Assembly (NCBI RefSeq): GCF_016907735.1
Contig: NZ_JAFBCP010000001.1
Coordinates: 744,001-808,000 of the forward strand
Origin: Brevibacterium paucivorans
Lineage (GTDB): Bacteria; Actinomycetota; Actinomycetes; Actinomycetales; Brevibacteriaceae
Direction: 5' to 3'
DNA length: 64,000 nucleotides
The notes beneath the pieces were generated by a model. The model worked only from the letters and a program-made list of their open reading frames with translations. It had not been told where the DNA came from and did no database searches. The translations under genes and the position numbers were made by a program. Position 1 is the stretch's first letter. Each line of letters begins with the position of its first letter. Below, in pieces: positions 8,841-17,442 of this stretch.

Positions 8841-10586
8841 TTAGAACAAACCGCTGATGTTGCCGTCGTCGTCAACATCAATCGTGTTGGCGGCAGGTTT
8901 CTTTGGAAGCCCCGGCATGGTCATGATGTCGCCACAGACCACCACGACGAAGCCCGCACCTGCAGACAAACGCACGTCGGCCACCTCGAGCACGTGTCCG
9001 GTTGGGGCACCCAGCTGGGTTGCGTCAGTCGAGAACGAATACTGGGTCTTGGCGATGCACACCGGCAGGTTGCCGTAACCGTCCTCGGCGAACAATGCCA
9101 ACTTGTTGCGCACCTTCTTAGGAAGTTCTACCCGGTCAGCGCCGTAGACGCGCTGTGCAACGGCCGTGATCTTTTCTTCCAGCGTGGCGTCAAGTGGGTA
9201 GGTGAATTGTGGTTCGTCGCCCGAGGTGTCCGTCGCTTCCGCAACCGCGATCACCTTGCGTGCAAGGTCGGTTGCTCCCTTTCCACCCTGCGCCCAGTGG
9301 CGTGCAAGCGATGCTTCCACTCCACGTTCTTTGAGTGCGTCAAGCAGGGCTTCGTGCTCGGCATCGGTGTCAGACGGGAACGTGTTGACGGCAACGACCG
9401 GGGTAACCCCGTAAACGTCGCGCACATTTGAAATGTGCTTATCCAGGTTCACCAAACCGGCAAGCATTGCGTCGACGTTCTCATTCTCCAGATCAGCTTT
9501 AGCGACTCCGCCGTGGAACTTCAGAGCGCGCACGGTAGCCACAATCACGGCAGCTGAAGGGAAGATTCCCGCAGCCCGGCACTTGATGTCGATGAATTTC
9601 TCGGCACCCAAGTCAGCGCCGAATCCAGCCTCGGTGATCGCATACTGGCCGTAGTTCATCGCAGCTGTTGTCGCGAGAACCGAGTTGCACCCGTGGGCGA
9701 TGTTTGCGAATGGACCACCGTGGATGAACGCTGGGGTCCCTTCAATCGACTGCACCAGGTTAGGCGACAGTCCCTTAGCCAAGAGCGCTGCCATGGAACC
9801 GGCAACTTCAAGGTCAGCGACGGTGACCGGTTTCTTGTCAAACGTGCGCGCAACGACGATGTTGCCCAAGCGTTCCTTCAGGTCGGCGATCGACGTGGCC
9901 AGGCAGAACACTGCCATGACTTCGCTTGCCACAACAATGTCGAAGTGGTCTTCGCGAGTCATTCCGTTGTTGTAGCCACCCAGACCGATTGCAATATCGC
10001 GAAGAGCACGGTCATTGAGGTCTACAACGCGACGGATCTCAACCCGGCGAGGGTCAATCCCCAGTGCGTTTCCCTGGTGGATGTGGTTGTCCAATGCCGC
10101 ACATGCCAAGTTGTTAGCCAGAGCAATAGCCGCAAAGTCACCCGTGAAGTGAAGATTAATGTCTTCCATAGGCAGCACCTGGGCGTATCCACCGCCTGCG
10201 GCTCCACCTTTCATCCCAAAAACGGGGCCCAGGCTCGGTTCACGTAGCGCAAGAACTGCCGGGGTTTTGTCTTCCGGAACTTCCCAGCCTTCTTCACGGG
10301 CTACTTCGTTGATGCCGTCTGCAAGGCCAATCGAAGTGGTGGTTTTTCCTTCTCCTGCAGGTGTGGGACTCATTGCGGTGACGAGAATGAGTTTGGCAGG
10401 CGTGGTGGACGGAGTTGATGAATCGGCAGCTTCGCGGTCAGCAACGACAGTGGTTGCAGGGACCTTTGCCTTGTCATGGCCAAAAGGGATGATTTCCTCG
10501 ACGTTGAGACCCAGTTTGGCTGCGATTGATGAAATAGGACGGACGGTTGCGTTACGCGCAATCTCTAAGTCAATGCTCATAGTCAT
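8841..10586 (-). CDS. fhs: Formate-tetrahydrofolate ligase
   Basis: Makes 10-formyl-THF from formate, THF and ATP in one-carbon metabolism (581 residues, slightly longer than the common 555-560). The ATP site is [16 protein letters not shown] ([10 protein letters not shown] at residues 75-84), followed by [20 protein letters not shown] and the [22 protein letters not shown] block. The extra length is an acidic, Thr/Ser-rich insert around residues 47-63. There is no clear Shine-Dalgarno before the ATG; the upstream dyad and divergent promoter are described separately. It works with fthC elsewhere in the window in folate interconversion. Confidence 0.95.
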   Translation of the reverse strand: MTMSIDLEIARNATVRPISSIAAKLGLNVEEIIPFGHDKAKVPATTVVADREAADSSTPSTTPAKLILVTAMSPTPAGEGKTTTSIGLADGINEVAREEGWEVPEDKTPAVLALREPSLGPVFGMKGGAAGGGYAQVLPMEDINLHFTGDFAAIALANNLACAALDNHIHQGNALGIDPRRVEIRRVVDLNDRALRDIAIGLGGYNNGMTREDHFDIVVASEVMAVFCLATSIADLKERLGNIVVARTFDKKPVTVADLEVAGSMAALLAKGLSPNLVQSIEGTPAFIHGGPFANIAHGCNSVLATTAAMNYGQYAITEAGFGADLGAEKFIDIKCRAAGIFPSAAVIVATVRALKFHGGVAKADLENENVDAMLAGLVNLDKHISNVRDVYGVTPVVAVNTFPSDTDAEHEALLDALKERGVEASLARHWAQGGKGATDLARKVIAVAEATDTSGDEPQFTYPLDATLEEKITAVAQRVYGADRVELPKKVRNKLALFAEDGYGNLPVCIAKTQYSFSTDATQLGAPTGHVLEVADVRLSAGAGFVVVVCGDIMTMPGLPKKPAANTIDVDDDGNISGLF

Positions 10587-10587
10587 A

Positions 10588-10642
10588 ATGTTTACATAAA
10601 CATCTTCCGGGTACTATAAAGAGCGTGAGTAATTACCCTCAA
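10588..10642. promoter_or_regulatory. Overlapping divergent promoters and dyad, fhs / DUF805
   Basis: Rightward -10 TACTAT (10612-10617) is 7 bases before the GTG of the DUF805 gene. Leftward -10 TATAGT (10618-10613) shares five of its six bases, with a leftward -35-like TTGAGG at 10642-10637 (18-bp spacer). A perfect dyad, ATGTTTA-CA-TAAACAT (10588-10603), lies between the leftward -10 and the fhs ATG and contains the rightward -35-like TTTACA. The layout suggests one bound factor could affect both genes. Confidence 0.55.
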
Positions 10643-11422
10643 TACCCAAACACGCCCGGATCCGGCAACGGCCCCCAGTCTGGTGGTAATAGCCCCTACG
10701 CATCCGGAGCGCCCAACCAATCACACAACTACGGTTCTCAGCCATACGGCTCCCAGCCAGCAGGTGCTGCTCAGCCATCACATGGCTCCCAGCCGGTAGG
10801 CAGCCCCGGTCAGCAGCCCTATGGTTCCCAGCCAACGGGTGGCGCCGGTCAGCAGCCTGCTTACGGAAACTCTTATGCAAACCAGGGCATGGGCGGAGGA
10901 ATGCCTGCAGGATTCGGACAGCCCGGACCCGACGGAACCGTTCCTCTGGACCAGCCCCACTACGGCGCGTCGATGAAGGAAGCGACAGTCCGCTTCTTTA
11001 AGAAATACGTCCGCTTCAACGGATTTGCCTCACGTAGCGAATTCTGGTGGCCAGTGATCTCCCTCATGGTCATTAACGCCATCCTCTGGATCCCCTACAT
11101 GATCGGCTTTTTCATGGCGACAGCTGGCTCCGCCGCAGCCGCTTCATCGTACTCTTCAACGGGTGCATCTGGTGGCAGTGGTGCTGCTGCCATCGGCAGT
11201 ATCCTTATGATCATTTTTGGTGGAATCCTCTTTCTGTGGAGTCTTGCCATTGCCCTGCCTTCCATCGGGGTTACTATCCGTCGCCTCCACGACGCTGGTT
11301 ACAGCGGATGGTGGATCCTCCTGTCCTTGGCACCTTTTGGAAGCCTCGTCGTACTTATTTTCTGCGCGCTTGAAAGCAAGCCTGAAAAGTGGCAACCCGA
11401 ATGGTATGACCAAGGCGCATAA
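10625..11422 (+). CDS. DUF805 membrane protein with Gln/Pro-rich YGSQP repeats
   Basis: A cytoplasmic N-terminal region of about 100 residues is rich in Gly, Ser, Gln, Pro and Tyr, with repeated YGSQP-like units (GSQPYGSQPAG, HGSQPVG, PYGSQPTGG). A DUF805 domain follows with about four helices, including FNGFASRSEFWWPVIS and ATIRRLHDAGYSGWW-like TIRRLHDAGYSGWWILLS, and an EKWQPEWYDQGA tail. The function of DUF805 is unknown. The GTG start has no ribosome site but a -10 box 7 bases upstream, so it is probably leaderless. A terminator follows, then a paralogue. Confidence 0.85.
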   Translation: MSNYPQYPNTPGSGNGPQSGGNSPYASGAPNQSHNYGSQPYGSQPAGAAQPSHGSQPVGSPGQQPYGSQPTGGAGQQPAYGNSYANQGMGGGMPAGFGQPGPDGTVPLDQPHYGASMKEATVRFFKKYVRFNGFASRSEFWWPVISLMVINAILWIPYMIGFFMATAGSAAAASSYSSTGASGGSGAAAIGSILMIIFGGILFLWSLAIALPSIGVTIRRLHDAGYSGWWILLSLAPFGSLVVLIFCALESKPEKWQPEWYDQGA

Positions 11423-11443
11423 CAGCAATAACAATATTTCACG

Positions 11444-11479
11444 AGTGGGAGTCACAGACGTGGCTCCCACTTTTGTTTT
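11444..11479 (+). terminator. Rho-independent terminator after first DUF805 gene
   Basis: AGTGGGAG paired with CTCCCACT, extended inside by CAC/GTG around a four-base AGAC loop, followed by TTTTGTTTT. Confidence 0.88.
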
Positions 11480-11575
11480 GCAACGTAACCGAACAGCAAC
11501 GCGAACAAGGCCAGCCGAGCCCAAAGGTCTCGTAGGATAAACATGACATCGTCACGAACCCTTTTGGAGCAAACC

Positions 11576-12175
11576 ATGTCACAGTACAACTATGGGTACC
11601 CACAAGCGACACCGTACCCACAGCCTCAGGCACAGCCATATGTGAACGTGCCACAGGGGTTCGGCTACCCCGGCCCCGACGGAACTGTTCCGCTTAACCA
11701 GCCGTGGTACGGAATCGGTTTCATGGAAGCAAACAAACGCTTCTTCAAGAAATACGTACGCTTCAACGGCTTCGCCTCACGTGGCGAATACTGGTGGTCA
11801 TACTTGGGCATAATGCTGATCTCGCTGATTCCCGGAACCATCTTCGTGATTGGCTACGTCATGGTTTTCGCCGGCATCATTGGTGCTGCAGCGTCAGCAT
11901 CATATAACGGAAGTGGCACCGGAGGAGGCGTGGCCGCCGGGTTTGGAATGATTCTCCTGTTTGTGGGCGGTGGACTTACGTCGCTCATAAGCCTTGCAAT
12001 AATGCTCCCCTCACTGGGAGCCACCATTCGGCGGCTGCATGATGCCGGCTATTCCGGATGGTGGTACCTGCTAGCTTTTGTGCCGTTCGGAAGCATTGTC
12101 GTGCTGGTGTTTCTTTTCATGCCCACTAACCCAGAGAAGTGGCAGGCAGACTGGTTCGACACCTCGGAGGGCTAA
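11576..12175 (+). CDS. DUF805 membrane protein (second copy)
   Basis: A 199-residue paralogue of the preceding gene. It has a short Tyr/Pro/Gln-rich N-terminus (MSQYNYGYPQ, then PYPQPQAQPY), the shared linker GFGYPGPDGTVPLNQPWYG, and a DUF805 domain with four helices, a Gly-rich loop, TIRRLHDAGYSGWWYLL and the NPEKWQADWFD tail. The start was chosen for GGAG six bases upstream, rather than an in-frame ATG 33 bases earlier. The domains of the two copies are very similar, so tandem duplication with loss or gain of the YGSQP repeats is likely. It is followed by its own terminator. Confidence 0.88.
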   Translation: MSQYNYGYPQATPYPQPQAQPYVNVPQGFGYPGPDGTVPLNQPWYGIGFMEANKRFFKKYVRFNGFASRGEYWWSYLGIMLISLIPGTIFVIGYVMVFAGIIGAAASASYNGSGTGGGVAAGFGMILLFVGGGLTSLISLAIMLPSLGATIRRLHDAGYSGWWYLLAFVPFGSIVVLVFLFMPTNPEKWQADWFDTSEG

Positions 12176-12193
12176 TCAACAACGACCTGTTTC

Positions 12194-12224
12194 GGGACTG
12201 CCACATGTGGCAGTCCCATTTTTT
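12194..12224 (+). terminator. Rho-independent terminator after second DUF805 gene
   Basis: A self-complementary GGGACTGCCACA/TGTGGCAGTCCC hairpin followed by ATTTTTT. Confidence 0.9.
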
Positions 12225-12275
12225 GTGCCTGTGACGTTGACTGAATGTGGCACACAAAAAGGAAAGTGAACAGGC

Positions 12276-12491
12276 ATGCAACCATACAAGTCCGATCCGT
12301 GGTCAACTGATCTCTACGGTCTCCCGTCGGGCCCGAACACAGATCCACGCCCCTCACCAGCTCCCCTGCACGGTCCGCTCGCCCGCCCCCGCAAACGCCC
12401 GCGCGCACGCTTGGCTGTCGCCTCGGGCATTATCGCAGCGAGCGTGCTCGTGGTGGCGGTGGTGTGTTTAGCCCTGTTCTTTGCGCCCTAG
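12276..12491 (+). CDS. Small proline-rich single-pass membrane protein
   Basis: Hypothetical protein of 71 residues. The N-terminal 48 residues are rich in Pro, Ser and Asp, a basic patch RPRKRPRARLA follows, and one hydrophobic helix ends the protein (about residues 48-70), so it is probably tail-anchored with its N-terminus in the cytoplasm. GGAAAG lies about ten bases before the ATG. It sits after the DUF805 pair, whose N-termini are also proline-rich, and its 3' end overlaps the convergent NUDIX gene by 24 bases. No family is recognised. Codon use looks coding, but it has not been shown to be expressed. Confidence 0.55.
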   Translation: MQPYKSDPWSTDLYGLPSGPNTDPRPSPAPLHGPLARPRKRPRARLAVASGIIAASVLVVAVVCLALFFAP

Positions 12492-12923
12492 GCTCCAGTG
12501 CTTCACAAGAGCCGGAATGACTTGCGTGCGCGTCAGCGGTGCGAACTGCCGGCCTGCCGTGTCTGGCGGAAGATCCACGTAGCTAAACCAATCAATGTCT
12601 TCGATCTCCTGTAAACACTGTGGCGCGTCAATATTGAGATCAGCCGGAACCGTTTCGCACACAAAGACGTGTCCGGTCACTGTGTGCCGGGCTTCGTTGG
12701 CCGCGGGGGCTGTGAAGGTCCCTAAGAAAAATAGCTGGCTTTCATCCAGGCGCAGCCCCAGTTCTTCGCGAATTTCACGCACCACCGTGTCCTGAGCTGT
12801 CTCGTCTGGCTCGGGTTTTCCTCCCGGCAACATAAACGACGTGGTCCCCTTCTTGCGAACCATGAGGAGCGCAGGTTTGCTGGGGTGCTGAATGACCAGG
12901 GCTGAAACGGTGATGTTTTTCAT
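12468..12923 (-). CDS. NUDIX hydrolase
   Basis: Hydrolase of nucleoside diphosphate-linked compounds (151 residues). The Nudix box spans residues 35-57 and is complete: G-x5-E-x7-REIREELG. The sequence MLPGGKPEPDET just before and within it is typical of MutT-like or ADP-ribose pyrophosphatase-like members; the substrate cannot be told. AAGGA lies before the ATG. It is downstream of the succinate-semialdehyde dehydrogenase but separated from it by a hairpin, so it may have its own promoter. Confidence 0.9.
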   Translation of the reverse strand: MKNITVSALVIQHPSKPALLMVRKKGTTSFMLPGGKPEPDETAQDTVVREIREELGLRLDESQLFFLGTFTAPAANEARHTVTGHVFVCETVPADLNIDAPQCLQEIEDIDWFSYVDLPPDTAGRQFAPLTRTQVIPALVKHWSLGRKEQG

Positions 12924-12941
12924 GGGATCCTTACACGAACA

Positions 12942-12968
12942 GGCCCGAGGTGGTGCTCACCTCGGGCC
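12942..12968 (-). terminator. Hairpin built from an inverted pair of the CCGAGGTG motif
   Basis: Eleven-bp perfect stem GGCCCGAGGTG/CACCTCGGGCC with loop GTGCT, after the dehydrogenase stop. The following T-run is poor, so termination may be only partial. Confidence 0.6.
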
Positions 12969-12982
12969 CGAATCGCTGTGTC

Positions 12983-14362
12983 TTATGCGTTCTTCTTAAA
13001 GAAGAGTTGCTTGTTTGCGAATTCGTCCATTGCGAGTGGTCCTAGTTCGCGACCAATGCCAGAACGTTTCACACCACCGAATGGCAGGTATTCGCGTGTT
13101 TCTTCTGGAGTGTTGATGTATACCATTCCGGAGTCGATCTGCGCTCCGACCTTTTCTGCGCGGGATGAGTCCGAGGAGAAAATCGCTGAGCCCAGACCAA
13201 AGGGAGTGTCGTTAGCCAGTTCGATTGCTTCTTCTTCGCTCGAAACCTTGAACACCATGAACGCGGGGCCAAAGAGCTCTTCGTAGTATCCGCGTGACCC
13301 TTTCTTCACGTCGGTGAGAACAACCGGGCGAACCCACGCACCTGGACCGTCGTAGTCTTCGCCACCAGCCAGGAGGGTTGCCCCTTCAGCTACGGTCGCC
13401 TTGACCTGTTCAGTAAAGCGTTCCTTTGCCCCGGTCGAGGACAGTGGAGCGAGCGTGCCTGGGTCTTCCCATGGGTTCTCCACGGCGATGTCTTTAGCGG
13501 CCTGGGTAATCGAAGAAACGAAGTCGTCGTAAATGTCTTCCATGACGATCATGCGCTTAGGCGAGTTGCACGCCTGACCCATGTTCCCCATACGGGTGTT
13601 GAACAGGAGATCTGCGGTCTTGGCAACATCTGGGGAGTCCAGCACCACATACGGGTCAGATCCGCCAAGTTCCAAGACGACCTTCTTGAGGTTCTTTCCG
13701 GCTTCAGCGGCCACGGCTTTACCTGCGCGTTCCGAACCCGTGAGCGAAACGCCCTGGTTGCGTGGGTCAGGCAGAATGACGTCTGCGACCTGTTCGTTGG
13801 TTGCGTAGATGTTGATGTATGCGTCGGCAGGAAGGCCAGCTTCTTGGAAGATCTGTTCCATGACTTCTGCTGACGACGGGCACTGTGGAGCGTGCTTGAG
13901 CAGGATCGTGTTTCCCAGAGCCAGGTTAGGTGCCGCGAAACGAGCCACCTGGTAGTACGGGAAGTTCCACGGCATGATTCCCAGAATCGACCCGGTTGGT
14001 TTACGCAACAGGTACGCGTCACCGTCGTTAGCGCCACGCAGTTTTTCTTCTTCGATGAACGCCTTGGCGTTGTCTGCGTAGTACTCGTAAATGCGAGCCG
14101 AAATTTCGACTTCACCCTGGCCAGCAGGAATGACCTTACCCATTTCAGTCTGGATGATCTTCGCCAGCTCTTCCGAGCGTTTCCGGTAAATCGCAGCGAC
14201 CTTACGCAGGATCTCCACACGTTCTTCTACCGGAGTGGTTTTCCAACTTGCGTACTCCTTGTGGCTACGTTCCAGAGCATCCTTGATCTGGTCATCTGTA
14301 GCAGTGGGGTACTCTTTGACGGTTTCGCCATTTGCCGGATTTACAACTTTGTATTCAGACAC
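12983..14362 (-). CDS. NAD-dependent aldehyde dehydrogenase, succinate-semialdehyde type
   Basis: Oxidises an aldehyde, probably succinate semialdehyde, to the acid (459 residues, the short GabD1-like size). It has the fold landmarks GSILGIMPWNFPYYQ and SLTGSERAGKAVAAEAG, the general base Glu231 in LELGGSDPY and the nucleophile Cys265 in GQACNSPKR. The C-terminus ends in LPFGGVKRSGIGRELG. The GTG start has AGAAGG eight bases before it. A second, longer succinate-semialdehyde dehydrogenase lies 6 kb away. Confidence 0.88.
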   Translation of the reverse strand: MSEYKVVNPANGETVKEYPTATDDQIKDALERSHKEYASWKTTPVEERVEILRKVAAIYRKRSEELAKIIQTEMGKVIPAGQGEVEISARIYEYYADNAKAFIEEEKLRGANDGDAYLLRKPTGSILGIMPWNFPYYQVARFAAPNLALGNTILLKHAPQCPSSAEVMEQIFQEAGLPADAYINIYATNEQVADVILPDPRNQGVSLTGSERAGKAVAAEAGKNLKKVVLELGGSDPYVVLDSPDVAKTADLLFNTRMGNMGQACNSPKRMIVMEDIYDDFVSSITQAAKDIAVENPWEDPGTLAPLSSTGAKERFTEQVKATVAEGATLLAGGEDYDGPGAWVRPVVLTDVKKGSRGYYEELFGPAFMVFKVSSEEEAIELANDTPFGLGSAIFSSDSSRAEKVGAQIDSGMVYINTPEETREYLPFGGVKRSGIGRELGPLAMDEFANKQLFFKKNA

Positions 14363-14519
14363 GGTTTATCCCTTCTGTTGACGGGCTCACATGAGCCAGT
14401 TAGTTACACGTTATCAACGTTGACGACATGTCAAACGCCATCGCCACGGATTTCTAAACTGCGGACTCAGAACCCGTTTCACACTTCAGTTTCTCTGTCA
14501 TTTCCAGCGCTTCTATGAC

Positions 14520-14525
14520 TAGGCT
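14520..14525 (+). promoter_or_regulatory. -10 box of a probable leaderless promoter
   Basis: TAGGCT, then seven bases, then the ATG of the SnoaL-like gene; no Shine-Dalgarno is visible. Confidence 0.5.
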
Positions 14526-14532
14526 GAAGAAC

Positions 14533-14883
14533 ATGGATATTCGACAGCTCGCACTCAACTACTACGCAACCGTGGACAAAGGTGACCCGGAAGCCACCTC
14601 GGACCTTTTTGCACAAGACGCAACCTACGACCGCCCCGGTTACGACACGTTCAAAGGTGAGGAAATCCGCGAGTTCTACCGCAACTCCCGCGTGATCGAA
14701 TCCGGCGCTCACACCATCAACATGGTGGTCGTCGAAGGCTCCACCGCGGCCGTTCACGGCACGTTCGACGGAGTTCTCAAAGACGGCACAGAAGCCCACG
14801 AAGGGTTCGCCGACTTCATCCAGTTCAACGACGAAGGACTCATCGAAGCACGCAGGTCATTCTTCTATCGCGCAGCAGTGTGA
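14533..14883 (+). CDS. SnoaL-like / NTF2-fold protein
   Basis: Small NTF2-fold protein (116 residues) of the SnoaL-like type: LALNYYATVDKGDPEATSDLFAQDA, Y-R-P-G-Y, a GEEIREFYR helix and alternating strands ending in EARRSFFYRAAV. Members bind or convert small hydrophobic ligands, but no catalytic residues can be assigned here. The ATG used is at the domain start and has a TANNNT box seven bases upstream, suggesting a leaderless message. An ATG 18 bases earlier is less likely. Confidence 0.75.
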   Translation: MDIRQLALNYYATVDKGDPEATSDLFAQDATYDRPGYDTFKGEEIREFYRNSRVIESGAHTINMVVVEGSTAAVHGTFDGVLKDGTEAHEGFADFIQFNDEGLIEARRSFFYRAAV

Positions 14884-14925
14884 AACGCGCGTGACTTCAC
14901 CGGGGACGCCTGGCAAACTTTGAGC

Positions 14926-15786
14926 ATGAGTACTACAAGCTCCGCCGTTTTGGCGCTCGCAGAAAACGAACTTGCCCAGGCCCAAGAAGCCGCCAACGTC
15001 AGCATGCGTGAAATTCACGACGCACACGAAGCTGCTGAAGCGTCGTTGTTGTTGGACAACGTGTGGAATGTGGGCAAAGCGGGAACTACCCAACTGGAAC
15101 CCGGCTTGCTTGTGGCGCTTGCCCACTCTGGTAACTACGTAGGTGGCGCCTTTGACAACGACACAAACGAACTCATTGGTGTCACGGTTGGGTTCTTTGG
15201 CCGGCCACTTGGTAAAGCTATGCACTCGCACATTGCGGGGGTGCGTCACGACCAAGTGGGACGCGGAACCGGTGCCGCGATGAAGCTCCACCAACGCCTG
15301 TGGTGCCTCAACCACGGCATTATGCAAATGACGTGGACGTTCGACCCGCTGATCGCACGCAACGCGGCGTTTAACTTCCGCAAGTTGGGTGTCCACTTCG
15401 TTGACTACTACCAGGACTTTTACGGCCAGATGCGCGACGGCGTCAACGCAGGTCAAGCATCAGACCGCATGATGGTCAGCTGGAGCTTGGACCGTGCGCC
15501 TAAAGAAACGTCATCTAAACGTCTTGACGCGATTGATGACATTGATATGAACTACGCGCTCCACGTTGGCGAGTCGGGCGAACCGGTGGAAAGCGACGTG
15601 CCTCGATCCACTACGTACGCGGCGTTGCAGATTCCAGCAGACGTTGAGACCCTGCGTGGCGCCGACGCAGAGCTTGCAACCCAGTGGCGTCACGCTCTGC
15701 GCCGTGGCATTGTGCAGCTCACCCAGGACGGGTGGGACCTGGCGGGTCTGCGGAAAGACAACACTTATATCTTCACCCACGACTGA
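14926..15786 (+). CDS. GNAT-superfamily acetyltransferase-like protein (COG3375 type)
   Basis: Predicted N-acetyltransferase of 286 residues. The central part has the acetyl-CoA loop region HSHIAGVRHDQVGRGTGAAMK (Q/R-x-x-G-x-G/A, about residues 103-123), followed by the helix LHQRLWCLNHGI and MTWTFDPLIARNAAFNFRKLG, the pattern of COG3375 proteins. The N-terminal 40 residues are an Ala/Glu-rich helix. The substrate is unknown. No good ribosome site precedes the ATG; CAAACT six bases upstream could be the -10 of a leaderless message. An in-frame TTG two codons earlier is possible. Confidence 0.75.
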   Translation: MSTTSSAVLALAENELAQAQEAANVSMREIHDAHEAAEASLLLDNVWNVGKAGTTQLEPGLLVALAHSGNYVGGAFDNDTNELIGVTVGFFGRPLGKAMHSHIAGVRHDQVGRGTGAAMKLHQRLWCLNHGIMQMTWTFDPLIARNAAFNFRKLGVHFVDYYQDFYGQMRDGVNAGQASDRMMVSWSLDRAPKETSSKRLDAIDDIDMNYALHVGESGEPVESDVPRSTTYAALQIPADVETLRGADAELATQWRHALRRGIVQLTQDGWDLAGLRKDNTYIFTHD

Positions 15787-15813
15787 GCCAGTCCCACCCA
15801 ATCTAGTGGGCCT

Positions 15814-17442
15814 TTATCCGTTCCACTGCTCCCGCAGCAGCTTCTTGTCCAGCTTTCCGACCGAGGTGCGTGGCAGTTCTCCTGTAATGATCACTTGGTC
15901 TGGCAACTGCCATTTGGCGAACCGGTCGCTCAGGGTTGCGTAGACGTCGTCTTGTGTAACGGTGCTACCTGGACGAGGTACCACGTACGCTACTGGGCGT
16001 TCTTGGTATTTGGGGTCAGGAACACCAATCACTGCAGCTTCCAGGACCTTGTCGTTGTCGAGGATGGAGTTTTCCATGTCGATTGACGAAATCCATTCCC
16101 CACCAGACTTGATGACGTCCTTGAGGCGGTCGGTCAGACGCAGGTGTCCTGTTGGCTCGATGACACCGACGTCACCCGAACGCCACCATCCGTCCATGAA
16201 GCGATCAGAGTTGTCGTCAAGCTTGTAGTAGCTTTCGGTAATCCACGGTCCGCGTAGCAGAAGTTCGCCTGCGGACTTACCGTCCCGCGGTAGTTCTTCA
16301 CCAGTTGGGTCCACGATCTTCATTTCTACAAGCAAGCTTGGAAGACCTTGCGAGCGCTTGAGGTCCCATTCTTCGTCTTCGGTGAGCGTTGACCCTGGCT
16401 TGGTACGCACGTTCGCGGTGACAAGCGGGGTGGTTTCAGATGCCCCGTATGCGTGGATGACATTGGCTCCGGCCACTTCTTTGAATCCCTTAATGAGGGC
16501 CAAAGCAGGCGCCGTCGAACCAGATACCAGGCGCAGTCGCGACAGGTCTGGCACATTGTCCAGTGTCTTCAAGTATTCGAGCACTGGCGCAAAAATGGCA
16601 GGAGCTCCATTGGCAAGTGTCACCTGTTCGGTGACTAGCGCAGGCGCCACTTCAGCGATGTCGTTCGCACTGAACTTGCCGGGCAACACCATCTTGGCGC
16701 CAACTGCCACACCCGACTGTGGGAAGCCCCACGACATCACGTGGAACATAGGCGTCCAGGGCATGACCGTGTCTGCTTCTGTCACTGACAGGATCTGGCA
16801 CAGGTTCAAAGCGTGGAGCACTACGGAACGGTGGGAGTAGAAGATTCCCTTGGGACGCCCAGTGGTTCCGGTGGTGTATCCGGCAAATGCGGCGGTGTTT
16901 TCCTCGACGAACTCAAAGTCATACTCTTCGCTGGCTTCTGCCATGAGGTCTTCAAAGAAGACAACATTGTCCAGCGTTGTGGAGATCTCGGATGACGGCT
17001 TGTCCGTCATGACGACCCACTTCTTGACGTACACCTTGGGTGCCAGTTGCTCCGCAATTGGCAGAAGTGATTCGTCAACAAAAACGGTTTCGGTACCTGA
17101 GTGGGACACCACGTATTCGAGGTCGTGGGTGGCCAACCGCAGGTTCAGCTGTACCAGGGTGGCTGCTACTGCCGGAATACCAAAGTACAGCTCCAGGCAC
17201 CTCAGTGAGTTCCAGTCGAGCACCCCAACGGCACTACCTGGACCAATGCCCAAGTCACCCAACACATTGGCCAGCTTCTTGACGCGGCGTCCCAGTTCGG
17301 CGTAGTTGCTACGCTGCCATTCGCCGTCGATTGTGCGGTGGACAATTTCACGCTCTGGGAACACGCTCACTGAACGTGTCAGGAACGTGGTGAGGTTGAG
17401 CGGGAAGTTGTCGCCTTGAGTTGAGGCGCGTCCTTTAAGCAC
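15814..17442 (-). CDS. Fatty-acyl-CoA ligase (AMP-binding)
   Basis: Activates a carboxylic acid to its CoA thioester through an acyl-adenylate (542 residues). The AMP-binding P-loop is YTTGTTGRPKGIFYSHR, followed by YGASETTPL (motif A5-like), GWWRSGDVG and the C-terminal lysine region RTSVGKLDKKLLREQW. It resembles medium/long-chain FadD-type ligases. Its GTG overlaps the enoyl-CoA hydratase stop by eight bases and has AAAGGAG six bases before it, so the two are co-translated. With the quinone oxidoreductase upstream they form a three-gene unit for fatty-acid or aromatic-acid breakdown. Confidence 0.9.
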   Translation of the reverse strand: MLKGRASTQGDNFPLNLTTFLTRSVSVFPEREIVHRTIDGEWQRSNYAELGRRVKKLANVLGDLGIGPGSAVGVLDWNSLRCLELYFGIPAVAATLVQLNLRLATHDLEYVVSHSGTETVFVDESLLPIAEQLAPKVYVKKWVVMTDKPSSEISTTLDNVVFFEDLMAEASEEYDFEFVEENTAAFAGYTTGTTGRPKGIFYSHRSVVLHALNLCQILSVTEADTVMPWTPMFHVMSWGFPQSGVAVGAKMVLPGKFSANDIAEVAPALVTEQVTLANGAPAIFAPVLEYLKTLDNVPDLSRLRLVSGSTAPALALIKGFKEVAGANVIHAYGASETTPLVTANVRTKPGSTLTEDEEWDLKRSQGLPSLLVEMKIVDPTGEELPRDGKSAGELLLRGPWITESYYKLDDNSDRFMDGWWRSGDVGVIEPTGHLRLTDRLKDVIKSGGEWISSIDMENSILDNDKVLEAAVIGVPDPKYQERPVAYVVPRPGSTVTQDDVYATLSDRFAKWQLPDQVIITGELPRTSVGKLDKKLLREQWNG

